NCBI GenBank assembly: GCA_903893215.1
Contig: CAITLJ010000069.1
Span: forward strand, 1 to 42,896
Source: an uncultured Ferrovum sp.
GTDB lineage: Bacteria > Pseudomonadota > Gammaproteobacteria > Burkholderiales > Ferrovaceae
DNA: 42,896 bases
Direction: 5' to 3'
How positions within the stretch are numbered: position 1 is the stretch's first letter; each line of letters opens with the position of its first letter. Both the position numbers and the translations under genes were made by a program. Below the pieces are notes generated by a model that was not told where the DNA came from, did not search any database, and saw nothing but the letters and a program-made list of their open reading frames with translations. Below are positions 15,581-22,759 of the stretch, in pieces.

Positions 15581-16258
15581 TCAGTCCCCCTGTTCGGCCA
15601 GGCGCTTCAGTACCCTGGCAACTTGCGTCTGGCTCCACTCGCCACCGTTGGCAGTGCGAAGCCCCATTTCATTCAGCCGGGTCGCAATGGCGCGCTGGCT
15701 CAGGCCGGCGGCCACCAGGCTATCCAGCACCGGCTGCAGGCGCCCGGCAAACGCGCTTGCAGCCTCCTGGCGCTGTTCTATGTTCCGGCGCAGGTTGGTG
15801 GGGCCAGAAGCGCCCAACACCACGCCACGGGCCTTGGCGGCCGCCAGAGCGGCCTTTGTCCGTGCGCTGATCTGATCGCGCTCCCATTCCGACATGACGG
15901 CGTGCATGTGCAGCATCACCTTGTTGGCCTGGGGCATATCGGCGGCCACAAACTCGACCCCGGACTCCATGAGGCCGGAAACGAAGTGGACGTTGCGCGC
16001 CAGCCGATCCAGCTTGCCGATCACCAGGGTAGCCCGAGCTTTCCTGGCAGCCGCGAGTGCCGCGCGCAGTTGCGGCCGACGATCCAGTGCGTTCGAGCCC
16101 TTGCCTGTTTCAACCTCGGTGAACTCGCCGGCCAGCGTCCAGTTGCCGCCGTTCAGGTAGGTCATCACCGCCTGGCGCTGCGCTTCCAGCCCCAGACCGC
16201 TGCGCCCCTGCTGCTGGGTGGAAACCCGGTAGTACGCAATGAAGTTGCCGCTGGCCAT
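15581..16258 (-). CDS. serine recombinase (resolvase/invertase family)
   Basis: 225 residues from the ATG at 16258, which has AAGGAAAG upstream. The catalytic domain shows IAYYRVSTQQQGRSGLGLEAQR with nucleophile Ser13. It continues with ATLVIGKLDRLARN, VEFVAADMPQANKVMLHMHAVMSEWERDQISARTKAAL and ends in a C-terminal HTH (LVAAGLSQRAIATRLNEMG, then WSQTQVARVLKRL). Resolvases cut and rejoin DNA at paired sites; this could resolve multimers or invert a segment of the element. A perfect 10-bp inverted repeat directly upstream (16272-16310) is a candidate binding site. The size fits small serine recombinases, not the large phage integrases. Confidence 0.88.
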   Translation of the reverse strand: MASGNFIAYYRVSTQQQGRSGLGLEAQRQAVMTYLNGGNWTLAGEFTEVETGKGSNALDRRPQLRAALAAARKARATLVIGKLDRLARNVHFVSGLMESGVEFVAADMPQANKVMLHMHAVMSEWERDQISARTKAALAAAKARGVVLGASGPTNLRRNIEQRQEAASAFAGRLQPVLDSLVAAGLSQRAIATRLNEMGLRTANGGEWSQTQVARVLKRLAEQGD

Positions 16259-16271
16259 GTCACTTTCCTTG

Positions 16272-16310
16272 CTGAACACACAAAAGGATGAACGTTTAAT
16301 GTGTGTTCAG
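16272..16310. promoter_or_regulatory. inverted repeat upstream of the serine recombinase (operator or res-like site)
   Basis: Arms CTGAACACAC (16272-16281) and GTGTGTTCAG (16301-16310) are perfect inverted repeats separated by 19 bp and lie 13 bp upstream of the recombinase start codon. The arrangement suits a dimeric DNA-binding protein, either the recombinase itself at a crossover site or a repressor. Confidence 0.5.
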
Positions 16311-16843
16311 TGTAGGGCAGGATCGTGAAAAATGCAAGCACAATAGGCATTTACCTGCAGGCGGCTGTTCGGTGGCGGGCGGGCGGGTGCAGGGCAGGCG
16401 GGCGGGCGGGGTGCCGTGTTGCCGTGCCGGGGGCTGGCCGGGTGGGGGCGTGCTGGCCCTGCTGCCCAGATCCGCCGGGCTGGCTGTGCTGGCAGGGAAG
16501 TCGACGCGCTGCCAGGCAGGCGGGGTGCTGTGCTGGCAGGGGTGTCGCCGCGCTGGCGGGTCGACACGCTGGCAACCTCATGCACGTGCATCCGCAACGT
16601 ACCGCGGACTGCGCCTGCAATATTTTGCAGACACCAACCACGCACCAGCAACTCGTCGCCACCTTGCAGGGGGATGGAATACTTCTGTAATAAATTACAA
16701 ATCAATGTGCTCGTCCCTTCTGTGTGCGGCGGTGTTCTGTCCCCCTAACGGGGGGGACAGACACAACCGCACTGAAGCGCTGGCGTGCGGTCTCGTTTGC
16801 GGTTCTGTTGAACAGCGCCGCAACAGAGAACCGCACTTTTCAA
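16311..16843. other. non-coding, G-rich region with direct repeats and palindromes, candidate replication origin
   Basis: No credible gene. 16376-16411 is G-rich, with a G-quadruplex pattern GGGCGGGCGGGTGCAGGG at 16377-16394 and a second cluster at 16400-16411. Direct repeats CTGTGCTGGCAGGG lie at 16484-16497 and 16528-16541, with related TCGAC(G/A)CGCTG copies at 16501 and 16561. Palindromes: TGCACGTGCA (16581-16590), CTGCAA-TATT-TTGCAG (16615-16630) and TGTAAT-AA-ATTACA (16686-16699) in an AT-rich patch. A hairpin TCTGTCCCCC/GGGGGACAGA occupies 16736-16761. It lies just beyond the replication gene, as origins often do. Origin function is inferred. Confidence 0.45.
16800..16838 (-). terminator. 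possible hairpin after the primase-helicase gene
   Basis: GCGGTTCTGTTG and CAACAGAGAACCGC flank a short GC-rich loop and form an imperfect hairpin within 50 bp of the minus-strand stop at 16844. There is no T-run. It could terminate the transcript, or it could be part of the repeat-rich region beside it. Confidence 0.3.
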
Positions 16844-18928
16844 CTAGATCATCCATCCGATGTCCACCAGCCCCTGCGCGCGCTTCCGATCCGGCTTTTT
16901 CCATCCAAGATCCGCCGCCGGCAGAAAATCCCCGGACTTAATCAGGTCCGCCAGCGCAGCCCGCAGCATGATTTCCGACACCCCTGCAGGCGCACCTGAA
17001 CCAATCTCGGTTACCACCAGCTTGGGAAGATAGTTGCGCGCCTGAGGATCATGGCTGCACGTGCGTTTGGCGTCAGTGAAGTGCGCGAGGCTATCCCGCA
17101 GCACCTGCTTGGCTAGATCCAAGCACGCCGACTGCTCACCCGTCCGAACCGCAACGAACCCACCAGGCGACCGCCATTCAAGGCGCAACTGGCTGCGCTG
17201 GCTGTAGTTTGCTTTGCCGATCGACAACGTGGTGCTGCCGTCATCGGCCAGTTCCATGAACAGCCGGGCGCGCACTGCAGCCTCCCATGCGGTGCTGCCG
17301 CTGAACTCGCTCCCCAATGCCTTTGCCGGGTGGCCAAGCAACAGCACGGCGCAGTCATAGTCCCGCGCGATACCGGTCAGCTTGTTACAAAAAGCCGTCA
17401 CCGACGGCCGATCATTCTCCTGGCCGGCGAACAATTGCGCCGCGTTATCCAGGATTACCAGCGCCGGCCGCACCTGCTCGCACCGTTCCCGCAGGGTCTG
17501 CAGCAGCGGCTGCTCACGCGGCAGATGGAACTGATCGAACGACACCAGTGCGTTGTCCCGACCAGCCCGTGCGTCCAGGTGCAGCAACGGCGCCACCTCG
17601 GACGGCTCCAACATCTGAGCACCGAAAACCCACGACGCGCGCCGGCGCAATTCGTCCTCGTCATCCTCACAGAACAGGCCGACCACTGCGCCGCCGGTTG
17701 TCTCGAGTCCCAGCCAGTCGGTTCCGCTTGCCACTGCGATCGCCAACTGCTCGGCCAGCATCGACTTACCAACGCCGCCAGGACCGTACAACGACGTCAC
17801 CGCGCCGCGCGGCAGCCAGTCCCGTACCAGCCAACGCCGGTCCGGTGGCGGATCGCTGAACACGGTGCTGAAGTCGATACGGTCGATCACGTTCGGCGTC
17901 TGATCCACGGCGGGCGGCTGCCCCTTGCGAGGATTCATCCAGCCATGCACGGCGGCGGTGTGGAAGATCGACTTATAGGTGGCGCGCGTGGCATCCAGGT
18001 CGTTGTCCCACTTGGCCTGCACCTGGTCGCTGTCATAGGCCGTCGACCGGCTGCTGTGCTTGTGCCACAGATCCAGTGCAGCGGCTTCGTGTTCGGTGCC
18101 CTTCAGGCTTGCCAAAGGCAGGCCGACCTTGTTGGTCCACCCGTCGTAATCGTCCAGCAGGCTGTCCGGGAAGGCCGCCAGCGCGCTGTCCAGATCCAGT
18201 AAGGTGTCGGCGGTGGCCTCGCTGATTTTCTGATTACGTGCCACGCGGTCGAGAACGTCCATAGCCTTGCTGGGCGTGTCGGTGCCACTGCCATCGGCCG
18301 CTGCAGCAAACTGCGCCTGTACCGTGGCCCAGGCCGCTTGCAGGCGGTCCAGCGGCACCACTGGCACCTTGCCCGACAGGCCGCGCCACTCGTACCGCTC
18401 ACCACTCGGGTGCGTGCCGAAGGCAACGAACTGCTGCCCCCCTGCAAGCAACTCCACCTTGTCGCCGGATTGCAGCTTGAAAATGCTCTTGCTGAGGTCG
18501 CCAGCAGCATCCACCACCAGCAAGCGCCGGCCGCTGTTGCGGCGCCCGCGCGCCGGCAGTGGCCCTAGCAGCTTGGTAATCGCGTCCTCGAGGGCTTGGG
18601 CTTGCACCGGATCGTCGACGTCAATGTCGATGCCGCGTATTTGTGTGGCGCGCACACCAATGTTCCGGTCGCCGGCGTCGGCAGCCGCGTAGATTCTCCC
18701 GCGCTGCATTGGCTTGTCGTCGTTCCAGCCAAGCAGGTTGCACACCTGGCCGCCCTTGTACTCACTCGGCGCTTTGCCGTACTTGGCTGGGTCGAATCGC
18801 ACATGGAATTGCCGGCCAGGTACGGGGGCCATGATCTCGACCGCCCACTTGTGCCAGCCCAACGCCAGCAGGGTGTCCGCCTCATCTTTGCGGATGCCCA
18901 GATGGTTACTTTTTTCGTTTGAAATCAT
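16844..18928 (-). CDS. primase-polymerase/helicase replication protein
   Basis: 694 residues. The N-terminal primase-polymerase (PrimPol-like) domain has the catalytic GIDIDVDDP at about 99-107 and the later QFVAFGTHPSGERYEW motif at about 166-181. A PriCT-2-like linker (DGWTNKVGLPLASL...LWHKHSSRSTAYDSDQVQAKWD) covers about 262-308. A RepA-like AAA ATPase follows, with Walker A GPGGVGKS at 382-389 and Walker B PALVILDN. Such fused proteins prime and unwind DNA to start replication of phages, plasmids and satellites. It lies upstream of a repeat-rich region that may be the origin. All main motifs look intact. No DNA polymerase or separate helicase loader is present, so the host would supply the rest. 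Confidence 0.85.
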   Translation of the reverse strand: MISNEKSNHLGIRKDEADTLLALGWHKWAVEIMAPVPGRQFHVRFDPAKYGKAPSEYKGGQVCNLLGWNDDKPMQRGRIYAAADAGDRNIGVRATQIRGIDIDVDDPVQAQALEDAITKLLGPLPARGRRNSGRRLLVVDAAGDLSKSIFKLQSGDKVELLAGGQQFVAFGTHPSGERYEWRGLSGKVPVVPLDRLQAAWATVQAQFAAAADGSGTDTPSKAMDVLDRVARNQKISEATADTLLDLDSALAAFPDSLLDDYDGWTNKVGLPLASLKGTEHEAAALDLWHKHSSRSTAYDSDQVQAKWDNDLDATRATYKSIFHTAAVHGWMNPRKGQPPAVDQTPNVIDRIDFSTVFSDPPPDRRWLVRDWLPRGAVTSLYGPGGVGKSMLAEQLAIAVASGTDWLGLETTGGAVVGLFCEDDEDELRRRASWVFGAQMLEPSEVAPLLHLDARAGRDNALVSFDQFHLPREQPLLQTLRERCEQVRPALVILDNAAQLFAGQENDRPSVTAFCNKLTGIARDYDCAVLLLGHPAKALGSEFSGSTAWEAAVRARLFMELADDGSTTLSIGKANYSQRSQLRLEWRSPGGFVAVRTGEQSACLDLAKQVLRDSLAHFTDAKRTCSHDPQARNYLPKLVVTEIGSGAPAGVSEIMLRAALADLIKSGDFLPAADLGWKKPDRKRAQGLVDIGWMI

Positions 18929-18975
18929 GGCGCCTCAGTGTGATAATGGCGCTGTCGTGCGCCGAGTTGTATCCG

Positions 18976-19005
18976 GAAGCCTCAGGGTTGCCCCCCTGGG
19001 GCTTC
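18976..19005 (-). terminator. strong hairpin between regulator gene and replication gene
   Basis: GAAGCC(T)CAGGG and CCCTG(G)GGCTTC form a long GC-rich stem with a short loop. It begins 1 bp beyond the stop of the 61-residue regulator (minus strand) and lies 48 bp before the replication gene. There is no T-run, so it may be an attenuator or a processing signal rather than a full terminator. Confidence 0.45.
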
Positions 19006-19006
19006 G

Positions 19007-19192
19007 TCATTTCTGGCGGGTGCGTTCCCGCAGCCACGCCTCGAGGTCCGACGGGCGGTATCGGGCCTGGCCACCGACCAGCACAAACGGCGGCCCGCCG
19101 CGTACCTTCGTCCGCCGCCAGTTGGCCACGATTGCCTTGCTCACCCCCAGCACCTGCGCCACCTGCTCGGTGTTGATTAGCTGTTCCATCAC
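19007..19192 (-). CDS. AlpA/MerR-like DNA-binding regulator
   Basis: 61 residues: INTEQVAQVLGVSKAIVANWRR, then PFVLVGGQARYRPSDLEAWL. This is the compact winged helix of AlpA-like and excisionase-like proteins (HTH, wing, W-helix). In satellites and prophages such proteins activate or repress early genes or help excision. Overlaps the 78-residue gene by 4 bp (ATGA). Confidence 0.75.
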   Translation of the reverse strand: MMEQLINTEQVAQVLGVSKAIVANWRRTKVRGGPPFVLVGGQARYRPSDLEAWLRERTRQK

Positions 19193-19425
19193 AGCACCCC
19201 CAAGAAACGCGCCATGAATGGCGCAACGCCGTTAGGTTGCGCCTGCTCGGTGTGCACTAAGGAAACCCCGATGGTCACGTCCTGCACCAGGTGCGCGCTG
19301 CCATCGGACTCGATCAGCACCAGCACCTCGTCGCCGTCCAGGGGATCGCTGCGCACCAGGCGCTGGCCACGCAGGGCGGCCTGGGCGCGCGCCGTGGCGA
19401 ACTGCTTTTCGGTGTAGGGGGTCAT
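19189..19425 (-). CDS. unrecognised small element protein, 78 residues
   Basis: MTPYTEKQFATARAQAALRG, then RLVRSDPLDGDEVLVLIESDGSAHLVQDV. No family recognised. It sits between two AlpA-like regulators with 4-bp overlaps on both sides, so the three form one translationally coupled unit. Confidence 0.55.
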   Translation of the reverse strand: MTPYTEKQFATARAQAALRGQRLVRSDPLDGDEVLVLIESDGSAHLVQDVTIGVSLVHTEQAQPNGVAPFMARFLGVL

Positions 19426-19646
19426 CGGCGCGCGCCCCCGTGCAGGCTGGCCACCGGCGCAATGCCGCGCGGCGCCGTGTCGATCTGCTGCTGAATCCAG
19501 CCGGCTACCTCGGACTCAGGCCACAGGCTTGCGCCGTCGATGCGGATGGGGGAGGGGAAGCGGCCCTGCTTGATGAGGGCGTAGAGCTTTGTTTTGCGGA
19601 AGCCGGTCGCGTCGGTGACGGACTCAAGGCGAAGTAGGCGTGTCAT
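19422..19646 (-). CDS. AlpA family transcriptional regulator
   Basis: 74 residues from the ATG at 19646. The sequence MTRLLRLESVTDATGFRKTK followed by LYALIKQGRFPSPIRI and LWPESEVAGWIQQQID is the canonical AlpA fold, where LYxxIxxGxFPxPxxxG is the signature. A longer frame exists upstream but reads as low-quality Arg/Gly-rich sequence, so the internal ATG is preferred. AlpA is the usual master activator of excision and early genes in Gram-negative PICI satellites and P4. Its place next to the integrase fits this role. Confidence 0.85.
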   Translation of the reverse strand: MTRLLRLESVTDATGFRKTKLYALIKQGRFPSPIRIDGASLWPESEVAGWIQQQIDTAPRGIAPVASLHGGARR

Positions 19647-19894
19647 GTGGTGCGCTCCATGGCGACCGCCGCCTTGGGGGCGACGATGCGATAAAGCACG
19701 GACTGCTGATCCCACCGGCGTGCCGGTGTACTCGGGTTAATCCGCCGTGTGCTGCCAGTGTGGTGCAGCCTGGCAGGGCGTGCGGATCATCGCCGGCATT
19801 GCACCGGCGGCCCCACTCCTGACTGCCCGCACTGCGGGACGATGCCAGAAGATCAGTTAAGTGTAAGTGTACGTTTGCGTTCGCACGAACGCAA
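19647..19894. promoter_or_regulatory. intergenic region between alpA-like gene and integrase
   Basis: No supported gene. Near the integrase stop, TGCGTTCG-CA-CGAACGCA (19876-19893) is a perfect 8-bp inverted repeat. The 15-bp sequence CGTTTGCGTTCGCAC (19872-19886) recurs inverted upstream of the integrase at 21340-21354. The region probably holds promoters and binding sites for the regulator operon. Confidence 0.45.
19872..19886 (+). repeat. inverted 15-bp repeat, copy 1 (3' of integrase)
   Basis: CGTTTGCGTTCGCAC, the reverse complement of 21340-21354. With the second copy it brackets the integrase gene. A candidate arm-type integrase or regulator binding site. Confidence 0.5.
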
Positions 19895-21280
19895 TCAGGC
19901 GGAAGCCTTCAATGCAACCACGTTATCGCCGGCCTCGGCGGCCGCCAGTTGTGCGCCCCACCAGTCGGCAATACGCTGCCGCTCGATCAGCCGCAATCCA
20001 CGGTCATACGCGCGGGCCACCTCGCCGTCGTGGACGTGATCCAGCGCCAGGTCGACGGCCGCCTTGCTGAACTTCGCGCCGCCGCCCACCTCGGCGTCGA
20101 CCACATGATCCTTGGTCAGTGTGGCAAACGCGCTGCGCCAGCCGTGCGGACTGTGCCGATCGCGGTAGCCCAGCGTCTCGCGCAGGAATTTCTCGATGGC
20201 CTCGCGGCTCACGAACCGGCGCCCCTGCTGCCCAGGGAAAAGGTAGCCTTCCTCCGGCTTGCCCATCGCGCTGTGCCAGCGCCGCAGCGCGTCAACCAGG
20301 TGCGAAGGCAGAATGACTTTGTGGTCATGGGTGCGGCCCTTGCTGACCTTCATGGCGGCCCTGGGGATGGACCAGGACGGCACCTCGCCGTACAGGTCGA
20401 AGTGCTGCCACTGCGCGCTCACACCGTTGTCGATCCGCACGGCCGTGTATGCGATCAGGCGGTTGCACAGCTTGATTGCCGTGCTGGCGTTTGAAACCTC
20501 GGCGGCGCGAAGCAACGCCCCCAACTCGGGGAAAGTCAGCAGCGCGGGCTGGTGCCGCACTTCCTTGGCCGGGCCCAGCGCGCCACGGTTGGCGAACACG
20601 TCCGCCGGGTTGTCGTTGCGCAGGCCCAGCCGGGCGCCGTAGGCGAAGATGGCGCGCAGGTGCTGCACCAGCTTGCCGGCCGTGTCGCGTTTCCCGTCGT
20701 CCAGCAATTCCTCGACCACCCGGTTGAGGTGCACTGGCATGATCGCCGCCACCGGGAGGTTGCCCAGCAGGGGCAGGGCGTGGAGTTCCAATGCCCGGCG
20801 GCTGATCTTGGCGTGAATGTCTGACCAGCCGGCTTCCTGGCGGCGCAGCCACGCATCCGCCAGATCGCTGAACAACTGCAAGGCCGCAGTGTGCCCCGCG
20901 ACTCGTTCTAGCCGGCGCTCGGCCACCGGGTTCTTGCCGGACTTGACCATCAGGGCGGCCGCGTCGCGTGCCTCGCGGGCTTGCTTCAGGCTGACCACCG
21001 GGTAGCTGCCAAGCCCCATCATCTTCTCGCTGCGCTTGGTGCCGTTCTCAGTTCCATCGACCAACGAAACTGAGAGCGAATACAGGTACGACCAGCTTGG
21101 GGACCGATCACCCTGCCGGCGCAAGTACAGGCCGGCGCCGTCGCCCAGCCTGAAGTCGCCGGGGGTTTTAACCCTGGCTTCGATTTCCTTGATGGTCAGC
21201 AGATCACGGCCGCGCCGGATCTTCTTGTTCACAGTGCCTTCGCTGGAAGCCTTGCCGGCTGCGGGTTTTGCTTTGTTCAC
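19895..21280 (-). CDS. tyrosine-recombinase integrase (DUF4102 N-terminal type)
   Basis: 461 residues. An N-terminal DNA-binding domain of the DUF4102 type (GDFRLGDGAGLYLRRQG, then MGLGSYPVVSLKQAREARDAA) is followed by a core-binding domain and the catalytic domain: Arg in YTAVRIDNG (about R282), Lys in HDHKVILP (about K321), HGWRSAF (H379, R382), His in LALDHVHDGE, and nucleophile Tyr in ARAYDRG (about Y425). All catalytic residues are present. It inserts and excises the element at the 3' end of the tmRNA gene and sits 147 bp from the attachment repeat, as usual. Flanking inverted repeats may bind it. Confidence 0.92.
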   Translation of the reverse strand: MNKAKPAAGKASSEGTVNKKIRRGRDLLTIKEIEARVKTPGDFRLGDGAGLYLRRQGDRSPSWSYLYSLSVSLVDGTENGTKRSEKMMGLGSYPVVSLKQAREARDAAALMVKSGKNPVAERRLERVAGHTAALQLFSDLADAWLRRQEAGWSDIHAKISRRALELHALPLLGNLPVAAIMPVHLNRVVEELLDDGKRDTAGKLVQHLRAIFAYGARLGLRNDNPADVFANRGALGPAKEVRHQPALLTFPELGALLRAAEVSNASTAIKLCNRLIAYTAVRIDNGVSAQWQHFDLYGEVPSWSIPRAAMKVSKGRTHDHKVILPSHLVDALRRWHSAMGKPEEGYLFPGQQGRRFVSREAIEKFLRETLGYRDRHSPHGWRSAFATLTKDHVVDAEVGGGAKFSKAAVDLALDHVHDGEVARAYDRGLRLIERQRIADWWGAQLAAAEAGDNVVALKASA

Positions 21281-21339
21281 AGTTTCCTCCGTTCGTGATC
21301 GCCGTTCACAGCCCTGTTCTCAGTTTAGACTGCGGATAG

Positions 21340-21354
21340 GTGCGAACGCAAACG
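21340..21354 (+). repeat. inverted 15-bp repeat, copy 2 (5' of integrase)
   Basis: GTGCGAACGCAAACG, the reverse complement of 19872-19886. It lies between the integrase start and attR. A likely integrase arm site or a promoter operator. Confidence 0.5.
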
Positions 21355-21380
21355 AACGTATAAGAACCTGATTCTACAAA

Positions 21381-21407
21381 CAAAAATCCCCGCTCGAGGC
21401 GGGGATC
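21381..21407 (-). terminator. element-supplied terminator for the tmRNA
   Basis: ATCCCCGC-TCGAG-GCGGGGAT (21386-21406) with an A-run on its left, read as a T-run on the minus strand. It lies 21 bp downstream of the tmRNA 3' end and inside the element, so it now ends tmRNA transcription. It would also separate the tmRNA from the integrase gene. Confidence 0.7.
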
Positions 21408-21427
21408 TTAGTAAAAAAGCACACAAA

Positions 21428-21447
21428 TGGTGGAGGCGGCGGGAATC
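21428..21447 (+). repeat. attR (tmRNA 3' end)
   Basis: TGGTGGAGGCGGCGGGAATC, identical to 7592-7611. On the minus strand it is the 3' end of the tmRNA including CCA and part of the T arm, so integration leaves the tmRNA intact. Confidence 0.85.
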
Positions 21448-21670
21448 GAACCCGCGTCCGCAAGCCCTACACAGACAGTTCTACATACTTAGTCAGGTGA
21501 TTTGGTTTAACCCTGGCGGCGTCCACAGACAGACTACGACAGAGCGAGCTACCTTGGATTTAAGCGTTGCCAAAGTAGCCCTGGCAGCGCCGATTTTCCT
21601 GTAAATGACTGTGCAGCCCGGATTGCTCCAAGCCCCGGCCCAGGAAAAAACCGGTGCACAGCCTCACCGA

Positions 21671-21703
21671 TTAAGCGGCGAGGGCGTAGCTTTCGTCGTT
21701 GGC
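21671..21703 (-). other. tmRNA proteolysis-tag reading frame
   Basis: Ten codons plus TAA: Ala-Asn-Asp-Glu-Ser-Tyr-Ala-Leu-Ala-Ala. The Ala-Asn-Asp start and Leu-Ala-Ala end are the standard protease-recognition features. Confidence 0.95.
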
Positions 21704-21917
21704 GACTATGCGTTTTTCCAGATGGATTTACGAGGTAACCTGGTCCTCGGTATGCCCTGCGCTGCTTCGCAACCTCCGTCGAAACCAGGTCGCCCCCATT
21801 TGTCACATGCTGCCGGTGCATCAGGTACAGCTGGAGTCCAACACTCCAACGCGTAGTATGCGCCATCAATCTGCGGATTGCAGCTCCGTTGGTGCCGCTG
21901 GCAGGCGGCGCGCATCT

Positions 21918-22667
21918 TCAGCGCCCGCCGGCCACCGCCAGGATACTGCCGGTGACATAACTTGCTGCATCCGAGATCAGCCACAGCACGCACTGCGCCA
22001 CCTCATCGGCCGTCCCGGCACGGCCAAGCGGAATCGAGGGGAGCAGGGTCGTCAGCCGGTCCGGTCGTCCGGCCCGGGCATGAATTTCGGTATCGATCAT
22101 GCCTGGGGCAACGGCATTCACGCGCACCCCCTCGGCCGCCACCTCCTTGGCAAGTCCCATCGTGAAGGTATCCACGGCCCCCTTGGTGGTGGCATACAGC
22201 ACCATGTCGCCAGTGCCGCCGGTGCGGGCCGATCCAGAGGACAGATTCACGATACTGCCACCCCGACCGCCATGACGGGTGCTGAGTCGCTGCACGGCCA
22301 GCCGGCTGGCCGTGAACAGCGCAGTCACATTGCAGTTGAGCACGTCCTGCACGGTCTGCTCGGTCATGCTGTCCACACGCGACAGGCGGCCGGTGATGCC
22401 GGCGTTGTTGACCAGCGCATGCAGCGGCGCCATCCGGTCGGCCGCCGCAAACAGGGCCTGCAGGCTGGCTTCGCTGCGCACGTCGGCCTGCACCGCATGC
22501 GCTGCAAGATGCTGCGGAGCCAGATCGTGCACCAGCGCGATGGCCGACGCTTCATCCTCCAGATAGCTGAACAGCGGCAGGTAGCCAGCCTCTGCCAGAA
22601 CCCGCACGGTGGCGGCACCAATGCCGCGGCTGCCGCCCGTGACAACCACCAGGCCTTGGTCTTGCAT
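21918..22667 (-). CDS. SDR family oxidoreductase
   Basis: 249 residues. Rossmann motif VVVTGGSRGIG (glycines near residues 11-17), NNAG near 88-91, catalytic YATTK near 158-162 and ADVRSEASL after strand 4. It uses NAD(P)H; the substrate cannot be told. Many SDRs of this kind act on 3-oxoacyl or sugar substrates. It lies downstream of gph on the same strand (92-bp gap containing a GCGCCC/GGGCGC hairpin), so co-transcription is possible but not certain. Confidence 0.8.
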   Translation of the reverse strand: MQDQGLVVVTGGSRGIGAATVRVLAEAGYLPLFSYLEDEASAIALVHDLAPQHLAAHAVQADVRSEASLQALFAAADRMAPLHALVNNAGITGRLSRVDSMTEQTVQDVLNCNVTALFTASRLAVQRLSTRHGGRGGSIVNLSSGSARTGGTGDMVLYATTKGAVDTFTMGLAKEVAAEGVRVNAVAPGMIDTEIHARAGRPDRLTTLLPSIPLGRAGTADEVAQCVLWLISDAASYVTGSILAVAGGR

Positions 22668-22759
22668 GTCTTGTCTCCGGTGTTGACGCGCCCTCGGTCA
22701 TTGACGGGCGCGCAATCAACTTGTCCTGCCTGGGGGGGCACCGCAGTGCCTTGACCCGC

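Larger units (their letters stand above)
7592..21447. mobile_element. 13.9-kb tmRNA-integrated element, candidate phage satellite
   Basis: It is bounded by identical 20-bp direct repeats (7592-7611 and 21428-21447), the right one being the last 20 bases of the tmRNA gene. A tyrosine integrase lies next to the intact tmRNA. Reading right to left, it encodes integrase, AlpA-like regulators, primase-polymerase/helicase, serine recombinase, several coiled-coil or low-complexity proteins, a capsid cement-like protein, small and large terminase, HTH proteins and an XhlA-like protein. Apart from the 694-residue replication protein and the 522-residue terminase there is no long frame, so no tail tape measure, portal or major capsid gene is present. 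This fits a satellite that uses a helper's particle. A prophage deleted for its structural genes is the alternative. Confidence 0.8.
21428..21797 (-). ncRNA. ssrA: transfer-messenger RNA (tmRNA)
   Basis: About 370 nt. The 3' end (GATTCCCGCCGCCTCCACCA) pairs with the 5' end GGGGGCG to form a 7-bp acceptor stem. The tag frame on the minus strand (21703 to 21671) reads ANDESYALAA and ends in TAA, close to tags of other betaproteobacteria. The RNA rescues ribosomes stalled on broken messages and tags the product for proteolysis. The one-piece form is clear. The gene is intact although a 13.9-kb element sits at its 3' end. Confidence 0.95.

Noticed and set aside
16303-16941. Plus- and minus-strand frames over the G-rich region
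   Set aside because: Composition is driven by repeats (Gly/Arg/Ala/Cys), there is no start signal, and the ends run into the replication gene.
7592-21447. Diversity-generating retroelement, suggested by the Bbp16-like similarity to phage BPP-1
   Set aside because: No reverse transcriptase frame, no template/variable repeat pair and no tail-fibre gene seen.
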